Assembly: GCA_005789375.1 (NCBI GenBank)
Contig: SXXZ01000252.1
Coordinates: forward strand, 1-5,273
Direction: 5' to 3'
Length of the DNA: 5,273 nucleotides
Origin: Verrucomicrobiales bacterium
GTDB taxonomy: Bacteria > Verrucomicrobiota > Verrucomicrobiae > Limisphaerales > UBA9464
Translations under genes and position numbers: made by a program
Notes under the pieces: model-generated
What the model was told of the DNA's origin: nothing
The model's input: the letters and a program-made list of their open reading frames with translations, nothing else
Database searches by the model: none
In this document: in pieces, positions 1-5,273 of the stretch
Numbering within the stretch: position 1 is the stretch's first letter
Layout: the number at the start of each line of letters is the position of its first letter

Positions 1-15
1 AACGAGACAATTACC

Positions 16-261
16 ATGGCTGATAAAACCATCGAGCAGCGGATTAAGGACATCATCATCGAGCAACTGGGCGTGACCGCCGAGCAAGTGACTCCCGAAG
101 CCAAGTTCATAGAGGACTTGGGCGCTGACTCCCTCGACACTGTCGAGTTGGTGATGGCTCTGGAGGAGGAGTTCGGTTTGGAAATCCCGGACGACGAGGC
201 TGAAAAGCTTCAAAGCGTTGGCGACGTTATCAAGCACGTCGAGGACTCCCAGGCCAAGTAA
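16..261 (+). CDS. acpP: Acyl carrier protein AcpP
   Basis: This is the small acidic cytoplasmic protein that carries growing acyl chains as thioesters on a 4'-phosphopantetheine arm during type II fatty acid synthesis. The 81-residue length is usual for the family. The attachment motif Asp-Ser-Leu lies at residues 38-40, within [10 protein letters not shown], and Ser39 is the expected modified serine. The motif is followed by the acidic recognition helix ([20 protein letters not shown]) that docks partner enzymes. The ATG start gives the standard N-terminus ([14 protein letters not shown]). Only a weak GAG at 4-6 could act as a ribosome binding site, and the promoter must lie before the window. 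The gene is followed 19 bases later by an intrinsic terminator and then by fabF, whose product uses this protein as substrate carrier. A stand-alone carrier for another pathway is unlikely given the fabF neighbour. Confidence 0.97.
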   Translation: MADKTIEQRIKDIIIEQLGVTAEQVTPEAKFIEDLGADSLDTVELVMALEEEFGLEIPDDEAEKLQSVGDVIKHVEDSQAK

Positions 262-280
262 CCCTGCGACCCGTTTCATC

Positions 281-313
281 AGGGCAGCCCGGCTTCCGGA
301 GCTGCCCTTTTTT
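281..313 (+). terminator. Rho-independent terminator after acpP
   Basis: An 8-bp perfect stem pairs AGGGCAGC (281-288) with GCTGCCCT (301-308). It continues after one bulged A (300) into a 4-bp CCGG/CCGG stem with a CTT loop, and is followed by six T's (308-313). This is a textbook intrinsic terminator 19 bases after the acpP stop. It sits between two genes that are often co-transcribed, so it may be leaky and lower fabF transcription relative to acpP. That last point is inference. Confidence 0.9.
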
Positions 314-336
314 CATTGCAGTCACTCCGTAAACAC

Positions 337-354
337 CAACCCACACCTGGGTTG
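337..354. other. 7-bp inverted repeat in the acpP-fabF gap
   Basis: CAACCCA (337-343) and TGGGTTG (348-354) form a perfect 7-bp stem with a CACC tetraloop. There is no T-run after it, so it is not a terminator. The right arm overlaps a -35-like TTGACG (352-357), but no acceptable -10 lies 16-18 bases downstream. It may be an operator, a structured fabF leader, or chance. Confidence 0.35.
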
Positions 355-401
355 ACGCGCGCTTGTGTGTCTTCAGAGGGTGGGTAATCTGTCCCCGAAC
401 T

Positions 402-1661
402 ATGTCGAATGCTTGGTCTGAACGCCGCGTGGTTGTGACCGGTCTGGGTTGTGCCTCCCCGCTGGGGCTGGATGCCGACACCGTCTGGAAAAACATTATC
501 GCCGGAAAATGCGGTGTCGGGCGCGTGAGTGCCTTCGACATCTCCGCCTACGACTGCCAGATTGCGGCGGAAGTGCGGGGGTTTGATCCGTTGCCCGCAT
601 TCCCTAGCCCTAAGGAAGTTCGCCGTTCCGACCGTTTCACTCACTTCGGTGTTTATGCCGGTTGGGGTGCCTTGAAAGATTCGGGTTTGAATTTGGAGAC
701 CGAGAATCGCGACAACATCGGTGTGTACATCGGTTCGGGCATCGGCGGCCTGCACACCACCGAGGAGCAGCACAAAATTCTGTTAGCCAAGGGACCAGGG
801 CGGGTTAGCCCCTTCATGATCCCGATGCTGATCTTGAACATGTCCTCGGGTTTGTTCGCTCTCTACAACAACTTGCGCGGCCCCAACTTCGCCACCTGCT
901 CGGCCTGCGCGACCAGCAACCACGCCATTGGTGAGGCCTGGTGGGCGATCAAGCGCGGCGATGCGTCGGTCATGTTCGCCGGCGGTACTGAGGCGACCGT
1001 TGTACCCTTAGGCATGAGTGGGTTTGCGGCCATGAAGGCCATGTCCACCCGTAATGAAGATCCGCAGCACGCCAGTCGACCCTTCGATCGCGATCGAGAT
1101 GGATTCGTCATGGGGGAGGGGGCGGCAGTTCTGGTGCTCGAGGAGTTGGAACATGCCAAGAAGCGCGGGGCCCGCATTTATTGTGAGATCATGGGCTATG
1201 GCAACACGTGCGATGCCAACCACATGACCTCGCCCGATCCCGAGGGTGCTGGCGCGGCGCGGGCTATCCAGATGGGGCTCAAGCACGCCGGGATGCGTCC
1301 TGAGGAGATCGATTACGTCAACGCTCACGCCACCAGCACCCCGGTTGGGGATGTTTGCGAGACCCAGGCCATCAAGCGGGTTTTTGGTGACCACGCCCGG
1401 AAGTTGGCAATTAGTTCTACCAAAGGGGCGACCGGGCACATGCTTGGCGCGGCGGGAGGCATCGAATCGCTCTTGTGCTGCAAGGCCCTGGAAGCGCAGA
1501 TCGCTCCGCCGACCATCAACTTGGAGAATCCGGATCCGCAGTGTGATTTGGATTATATTCCTCACACCCCGCGACCCATGAGGATCGATGCCTTCCTGAA
1601 CAACTCGTTCGGATTTGGTGGCCACAACGCCATCGTCATCGGCAAGCGGTTCGTAGGCTAA
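402..1661 (+). CDS. fabF: 3-oxoacyl-ACP synthase II (FabF, KAS II)
   Basis: This cytoplasmic thiolase-fold enzyme catalyses the decarboxylative Claisen condensation of malonyl-ACP with acyl-ACP, the chain-elongation step of type II fatty acid synthesis. With the ATG at 402 the product is 419 residues, close to the usual 410-415 for FabF. The N-terminus reads into the conserved RRVVVTGLG strand. The nucleophile is Cys169 (in GPNFATCSACATS). The catalytic histidines are His309 (NAHATSTPVGD) and His346 (STKGATGHMLGAAGG), with the conserved Lys341 beside the latter. The C-terminal NNSFGFGGHNA glycine-rich motif is intact. An in-frame TTG at 363 would add 13 residues (MCVFRGWVICPRT) that resemble nothing in the family, so it was not used. 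No Shine-Dalgarno sequence precedes ATG 402. The neighbour acpP supplies the carrier. The Cys-His-His set excludes a FabH-type enzyme, and context and length favour FabF over FabB. Confidence 0.96.
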   Translation: MSNAWSERRVVVTGLGCASPLGLDADTVWKNIIAGKCGVGRVSAFDISAYDCQIAAEVRGFDPLPAFPSPKEVRRSDRFTHFGVYAGWGALKDSGLNLETENRDNIGVYIGSGIGGLHTTEEQHKILLAKGPGRVSPFMIPMLILNMSSGLFALYNNLRGPNFATCSACATSNHAIGEAWWAIKRGDASVMFAGGTEATVVPLGMSGFAAMKAMSTRNEDPQHASRPFDRDRDGFVMGEGAAVLVLEELEHAKKRGARIYCEIMGYGNTCDANHMTSPDPEGAGAARAIQMGLKHAGMRPEEIDYVNAHATSTPVGDVCETQAIKRVFGDHARKLAISSTKGATGHMLGAAGGIESLLCCKALEAQIAPPTINLENPDPQCDLDYIPHTPRPMRIDAFLNNSFGFGGHNAIVIGKRFVG

Positions 1662-1671
1662 TCCGCTCACC

Positions 1672-1725
1672 GTTGGGAACCTGTTGGGAACCTGTTGGGA
1701 ACCTGTTGGGAACCTGTTGGGAACC
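1672..1725 (+). repeat. 11-bp tandem repeat, 4.9 perfect copies
   Basis: The unit GTTGGGAACCT occurs four times in full (1672-1682, 1683-1693, 1694-1704, 1705-1715) and once as 10 of 11 bases (1716-1725), with no mismatches. It begins 10 bases after the fabF stop codon. The last copy runs into CAACGG, so that 1714-1720 can pair with 1725-1731 around a GAAC loop, giving a 7-bp stem with one G-T wobble. No T-run follows. The length is not a multiple of three, and no credible protein is encoded across it. The lack of spacers rules out CRISPR. Perfect identity suggests recent slippage or an actively varying array. Its function is unknown. Confidence 0.95.
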
Positions 1726-1805
1726 CAACGGCAGCACGGCACGGGCAGACGGTTATCTCGCAATGGCCGAGGTCGGGAGTTGTGCTTAGTCGGGCTTTTT
1801 TCGCA

Positions 1806-1844
1806 GTGCATGGGTGCACCGGGAGCATGGGTCGGCCGATGCTC
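1806..1844. other. Two adjacent stem-loops before the sulfatase gene
   Basis: GTGCA/TGCAC (1806-1810 with 1815-1819, loop TGGG) is followed three bases later by GAGCAT/ATGCTC (1823-1828 with 1839-1844, 10-base loop with a possible inner GG/CC pair). Both stems are perfect but short. They lie 78 bases before the sulfatase start, in a 260-base gap (1662-1921) with no gene and no convincing promoter. They could be regulator sites or mRNA leader structure, or chance in GC-rich DNA. Confidence 0.3.
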
Positions 1845-1921
1845 AGTAGGCCCCTCGAGCGCTCCAATCCGAATTCTCTCTGCGCTTTCCCATCGGGCCG
1901 GCTCGGGTCATTCTTCAGAGC

Positions 1922-4630
1922 ATGATTCCTCGATCCGGTCTTTGGGTATGCCTGTTTCTGGCCTTGAGTTGGGTTCATGCGGCGGACGCTCCGCCGCTCA
2001 ATGTGGTGTTAATGGTCGCTGATGATCTGGGGGCTCACGACCTGGCTGTCACCGGCAGTCGGTTCCATGAGACGCCCCATCTCGACCGGTTGGCTCGGGA
2101 AGGAGTCCGGTTTAACCAAGCCTATTCGGCGTGCACGGTGTGTTCTCCAACCCGGGCGGCACTATTGACGGGCAAGTATCCGGCCCGACTCAAAATCACC
2201 GACTGGATCGCTGGCCATGATGCGCCTAAGGCGAAGCTGCGCCCCCCGGCCGACTGGGTGAAGGCACTGCCGCTGGCCGAGCAAACTCTGGCTGAACGAG
2301 CCAAGGCCACGGGCCGCGCCACGGCGCACATTGGTAAGTGGCACTTGGGTGGGGAGGGGTTGGGCCCCTTGCAGCAGGGTTTTGATGTGAACCTGGGTGG
2401 TGACCACCGCGGGCAGCCGCCTTCGTATTTCTCGCCTTATGGATTGCCGCAGCTTCCCGACGGCCCACGCGGAGAATACCTCACCGATCGGGAAGGGGCT
2501 GAAGCGGCCGCCTTCATTCGTGGACACCGGGATCAGCCATTCTTCCTTCAGGTTGCCTTCCACTCGGTGCACACGCCGCTTCAGGCCAAGGCCGAGTTGG
2601 TCGAAAAATATCGCAAGAAAGCCCAGTCGGTCGGTGGATCTCAGACCAATGCTGTGTATGCGGCCATGCTGGAGAGCCTCGATGGAGCGGTAGGACGCGT
2701 GCTCACGGCTCTCGACGAAGCCGGTCTCAACGGTCGAACCGTCGTCGTCTTCACTTCAGACAATGGCGGGCTCGTCTTGGGGCAGAACCCTCCTACCTCC
2801 AACGCGCCGTTGCGCTCCGGCAAAGGGTCCCCCTACGAGGGAGGTATCCGCGTGCCGCTGGTGGTCCGATGGCCCGGAGTCACCGTGCCGCAGGGGCAGG
2901 TTGAGCAACCGGTTATTTCCATGGACGTGGCCGCCACGATCGCCGCGGCGATGTCGGCGACCCCTATGGAAAATCTGGAGGATGGCGTGAATTTGACACG
3001 GCTCCTGAAAGAGCCCTCGGCACGGCTCGCCCGCGAGGTGATCGGTTGGCACTACCCTCACTATCACCCCGGCGGGGCCTCGCCGTATTCAGCGATCCGG
3101 GCCGGGGATTGGAAGTTGATCCAGTACTACGAGGACGGCCGCCATGAATTGTTCGACCTTGCCAAAGATCCCAGTGAGGCGAGCGACCTGGCCGGCGAGC
3201 AACCCGCCCGCGTCATGGAACTGGCACGACGTCTGTCCGACTGGCAGGGACGCGTTGGGGCCCAGTGGCCCTTGGCTAACTCGGATTATCACGCTCAGCC
3301 CCTGTCCGCCTCGGCCGATGGGAGCGTGCTGCTTCATTCGCGCTCGGCTTCTGTGCACGGGACTGTCCTGCGATATGAACCGATGCCCTTCAAGGACACG
3401 CTGGGTTGGTGGGGGCGCGCCGAGGATTGGGTGGATTGGAGTTTTGAACTCAGCCAAGGAGGATCCTTTGAGGTTGAGCTGACTCAAGGTTGCGGACGAG
3501 GGTCTGCAGGCAGCCAGGTGGAGTTGCGCATCGGGGATCAAGTGATTCCCTGGACCGTCGAAGAGACCGGGCATTTTCAGAACTTCATTGTCCGCCGACT
3601 GGGTCGGGTGACCCTCACGCCCGGACGCCACACGCTGGCGGTGCATCCAACCCGCAAGGTGGGTGGGGCGGTGATGGATTTGCGCCAAATCCGCTTGGTG
3701 CCGGCGCGCGGCGAGCCCTTGCCCACAGAGGCGGCCCGAATGGTTCGAGCGGCTTCCCGCATCGTGGTGCTGGGAGACAGTATTACCCACGCGGGCGAAT
3801 GGGTGGAGTTCTTGGAGGCTGGCTTGCGACAGGTCCAGAGCGACCATCGCCCCGAAATTCTCAACTTGGGATTACCCAGCGAGACGGCCTCGGGCCTGTC
3901 GGAGAACGGGCATGCTGGCGGAGCCTTTCCGCGGCCGGACGTCCATGAGCGCTTGGGTCGGGTTCTCAGCCGTTTGAAGCCGGACTTGATTTTGGCCTGC
4001 TATGGAATGAACGACGGCATTTATTTCCCTCTCGATGAATCGCGCTTTTCCAAGTTCCGCGATGGGATGCGGCGATTGCATGAGACCGCGGCGCACGAAG
4101 GGGTTCGGGTTCTCCACCTGACGCCCCCAGTTTTTGATCCCCAGCCTTTGAAGGGTCGCACGCTGCCGACGGGCCTGACGGCCTATCCGCAGCCCTTCGA
4201 GGGATACGACTCAGTTTTAACTGCCTACTCCCAATGGTTGGTGGGTCAGCGAACCAACGGTTGGCAGGTGGTGGATGTGCATGGCCCGATGCGCCAATTT
4301 CTGGACACTCGGCGATCCCAAGATCCGGTGTTTACACTATCGGGTGATGGAGTTCATGCCAATCGTCAGGGGCATTGGTTAATGGCTCGTGAAACCCTTC
4401 GAATGCTCGGTGCCGCGGGGGCGTGGATGGATGCGATGAACCCGGAAGAGTTGGTGGATCGTTCGCGTGGCTCACGCGATGGGTGGGCTTTAATTCAGCG
4501 CCGTCAGCGTTTACTCAAGGATTCGGGGTTGAGCTTCGTTGGTCACCAAAGGCCGGGCATGGCTCCTGGAAAGCCCTGGGAACAGGCACAATCGGAAGCC
4601 CGCGAAATTGGGCTCGATCTGAATCGCTAA
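1922..4630 (+). CDS. Secreted sulfatase / beta-sandwich / SGNH hydrolase fusion
   Basis: This 902-residue exported protein has three units. Residues 1-20 are a Sec signal peptide (hydrophobic LWVCLFLALSWVHA, cleavage near Ala20). Residues about 25-455 are a type I sulfatase. Cys74 lies in C-S-P-T-R (74-78) and is the residue matured to formylglycine in this family. Asp34, Asp35, Asp280 and Asn281 fit the calcium site; Lys139, His141 (GKWHLG), His217 and Lys301 fit the sulfate pocket. Residues about 462-595 look like a carbohydrate-binding-type beta-sandwich (EDWVDWSFEL, FEVELTQGCG, GRHTLAV, VMDLRQIRLVP). Residues about 611-830 are an SGNH hydrolase: GDS with Ser620, Gly650, GMND with Asn697, and DGVH with Asp809 and His812. 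A tail (about 850-902, RRQRLLKDSGL, HQRPGMAPGKP) follows. The family chemistry predicts sulfate ester hydrolysis plus ester (perhaps acetyl) removal, probably on a sulfated polysaccharide; the substrate is inferred and the sulfatase subfamily is not assignable by eye. There is no Shine-Dalgarno sequence, and the 260-base gap from fabF suggests separate transcription. A formylglycine-generating enzyme must be encoded elsewhere. Confidence 0.9.
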   Translation: MIPRSGLWVCLFLALSWVHAADAPPLNVVLMVADDLGAHDLAVTGSRFHETPHLDRLAREGVRFNQAYSACTVCSPTRAALLTGKYPARLKITDWIAGHDAPKAKLRPPADWVKALPLAEQTLAERAKATGRATAHIGKWHLGGEGLGPLQQGFDVNLGGDHRGQPPSYFSPYGLPQLPDGPRGEYLTDREGAEAAAFIRGHRDQPFFLQVAFHSVHTPLQAKAELVEKYRKKAQSVGGSQTNAVYAAMLESLDGAVGRVLTALDEAGLNGRTVVVFTSDNGGLVLGQNPPTSNAPLRSGKGSPYEGGIRVPLVVRWPGVTVPQGQVEQPVISMDVAATIAAAMSATPMENLEDGVNLTRLLKEPSARLAREVIGWHYPHYHPGGASPYSAIRAGDWKLIQYYEDGRHELFDLAKDPSEASDLAGEQPARVMELARRLSDWQGRVGAQWPLANSDYHAQPLSASADGSVLLHSRSASVHGTVLRYEPMPFKDTLGWWGRAEDWVDWSFELSQGGSFEVELTQGCGRGSAGSQVELRIGDQVIPWTVEETGHFQNFIVRRLGRVTLTPGRHTLAVHPTRKVGGAVMDLRQIRLVPARGEPLPTEAARMVRAASRIVVLGDSITHAGEWVEFLEAGLRQVQSDHRPEILNLGLPSETASGLSENGHAGGAFPRPDVHERLGRVLSRLKPDLILACYGMNDGIYFPLDESRFSKFRDGMRRLHETAAHEGVRVLHLTPPVFDPQPLKGRTLPTGLTAYPQPFEGYDSVLTAYSQWLVGQRTNGWQVVDVHGPMRQFLDTRRSQDPVFTLSGDGVHANRQGHWLMARETLRMLGAAGAWMDAMNPEELVDRSRGSRDGWALIQRRQRLLKDSGLSFVGHQRPGMAPGKPWEQAQSEAREIGLDLNR

Positions 4631-4663
4631 GAGGCCTGGGACTGTGATTTTGAATGAAACGGC

Positions 4664-4712
4664 AAAATATTTTAAAACCTCACTTGACCCTTCCCTTTCC
4701 GTTGGGCATAAC
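4664..4712 (+). promoter_or_regulatory. Sigma70-type promoter with UP-like element
   Basis: TTGACC (4684-4689, five of six consensus bases) and CATAAC (4707-4712, four of six) are separated by exactly 17 bases. Immediately upstream, 4664-4677 is an A/T-only tract (AAAATATTTTAAAA) in the position of an alpha-subunit UP element, in otherwise GC-rich DNA. Transcription would start near 4719, giving a leader of about 58 bases before the ATG at 4777. A second -10-like TATAAC at 4759-4764 has no matching -35. Confidence 0.65.
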
Positions 4713-4722
4713 AGTTTCAAAA

Positions 4723-4754
4723 GGACGGGTCACAAAGAGGGCTCTCCTCCGTCT
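4723..4754 (+). other. Possible 5' leader stem-loop
   Basis: In the predicted leader of the downstream gene, GGACGGG (4723-4729) can pair with TCCGTCT (4748-4754): five Watson-Crick pairs flanked by two G-U pairs. The loop is 18 bases and includes a self-complementary AGAG/CTCT. The stem would begin about four bases from the predicted transcript end, where such structures can protect mRNA. It does not look like a known riboswitch, and chance is possible. Confidence 0.3.
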
Positions 4755-4776
4755 CAATTATAACCATTATCTGACC

Positions 4777-5273
4777 ATGATTCAGCGCTCGATCATTGCT
4801 GCAGCTGCAGCTCTCGCCCTCGCAACGTCGTCGGCGTTCGCCGGAAGCATCTATTCAGCCGAAGGAACTGGCACTGCGTTCTACGGCGTTGGAACCGCCA
4901 TCGCCAACGGCCACCGCGGCTACGAATTCGGTGACCAGATCACTCTTCCCTCCGAAGGATATTCCTTCACCGGGTTGACCTTCGATTATTACTCCGCCTC
5001 GCTCGGTGGTTCGATGAACTTGAACATCTACGCCAACGACGGCGCGTTGATCAGTGGCGTGGCCTCTCCGGGCACCAAGCTCTTGAGCGTCCCGAACATC
5101 GGCATTTCCTCCGGTGTCAACACAGCCACCTTCGACTACACTCCCTTCGTGGCCCAGTACGGTGCTCTGAAGCTGCCTAAGAATTTCACAGTGTCGGTGA
5201 GCTTCTCGGGTGCCACAGCGGCAGCCGACAAGGGTTTGGTTCTCGCTGGTGCTGAGTCCACCGTCGGCCGGCC
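4777..5273 (+). CDS. Secreted protein of unknown function, 5' part only
   Basis: The frame opens at ATG 4777 and stays open to the window edge, giving 165 codons without a stop. It starts with a clear Sec signal peptide: MIQRS, then a hydrophobic Ala/Leu core, then a SAFA|GS cleavage site after Ala22. The mature part is rich in Gly, Ser, Thr and aromatic residues in alternating patterns (YSFTGLTFDYYSASLGGSMNLNIYANDG), which suggests an extracellular beta-sandwich. The segment from the FTGLTFDYYS strand through NLNIYANDG to PGTKLL resembles PEP-CTERM proteins of Verrucomicrobia, but the C-terminal sorting signal that would settle this lies beyond the window. Codon choice is biased: all nine Phe codons are TTC, all four Lys codons are AAG, and six of seven Asn codons are AAC. 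This suits high expression and the strong-looking promoter upstream. No Shine-Dalgarno sequence precedes the ATG. I do not recognise a specific function. Confidence 0.82.
   Translation, partial: MIQRSIIAAAAALALATSSAFAGSIYSAEGTGTAFYGVGTAIANGHRGYEFGDQITLPSEGYSFTGLTFDYYSASLGGSMNLNIYANDGALISGVASPGTKLLSVPNIGISSGVNTATFDYTPFVAQYGALKLPKNFTVSVSFSGATAAADKGLVLAGAESTVGR

Noticed and set aside
363..401. TTG-started extension of fabF by 13 residues
   Set aside because: The added residues MCVFRGWVICPRT do not resemble FabF N-termini, and the ATG at 402 gives the usual length.
1672..1725. CRISPR-like array
   Set aside because: The repeats are 11 bases and abut each other with no spacers, and no cas genes are present.
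1766..1801. Possible fabF terminator at the six-T run 1796-1801
   Set aside because: The best stem before it (1766-1770 with 1790-1795) is only five pairs with a bulge and a 19-base loop, too weak to call.
1008..1811. 267-codon open frame on the - strand across the end of fabF
   Set aside because: It is antisense to a certain gene, its N-terminal part is read out of the 11-bp repeat, and it has no recognisable motif.
1684..2022. Short + strand open frames starting in the tandem repeat
   Set aside because: The sequence is repeat translation followed by low-sense residues that overlap the signal peptide of the sulfatase in another frame.
3089..3847. 252-codon open frame on the - strand inside the sulfatase fusion
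   Set aside because: It is antisense to a well-supported gene in GC-rich DNA and its translation shows no domain; it is a shadow of codon bias.
4796..4978. 60-codon + strand open frame in another frame of the last gene
   Set aside because: It overlaps the signal-peptide-bearing frame that starts at 4777 and stays open to the window edge; its own translation is low-complexity.
1..5273. tRNA, rRNA, transposase or phage genes
   Set aside because: None was seen on either strand: no cloverleaf-like segments, IS-type inverted ends or transposase motifs.

Overview
The window reads as a piece of a GC-rich bacterial chromosome, most likely from the PVC group and more likely Verrucomicrobiota than Planctomycetota. 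This is inferred, not proven. The clues are a Sec-exported sulfatase with PVC-style accessory domains, a C-terminal SGNH hydrolase with its characteristic tail, an alanine-rich-signal secreted protein resembling PEP-CTERM cargo, and the absence of good Shine-Dalgarno sequences. All four genes lie on the + strand.

Positions 1-1661 are core fatty acid synthesis: acpP (acyl carrier protein), a strong intrinsic-terminator-like hairpin, then fabF (3-oxoacyl-ACP synthase II). FabF condenses malonyl-ACP with acyl chains carried on AcpP, so the two products are direct partners. The terminator between them suggests that the carrier protein is made in excess of the enzyme.

Positions 1662-1921 are a 260-base gap. 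It opens with a perfect 11-bp tandem repeat (4.9 copies) whose last copy folds back on itself, followed by two short stem-loops. I found no convincing promoter there.

Positions 1922-4630 encode one 902-residue secreted protein that joins three units: a type I (formylglycine) sulfatase with a complete active site, a beta-sandwich domain of carbohydrate-binding type, and an SGNH/GDSL hydrolase with a complete catalytic set plus a conserved-looking tail. The inferred role is removal of both sulfate and an ester group, such as acetyl, from a decorated polysaccharide outside the cytoplasm. This is the most interesting item in the window.

Positions 4631-5273 hold a good sigma70-type promoter with an AT-rich upstream element, a leader with a possible stem-loop, and the 5' part of a gene for a small secreted protein. 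That gene runs off the end of the window. Its codon choice is more biased than that of the sulfatase, which fits high expression.
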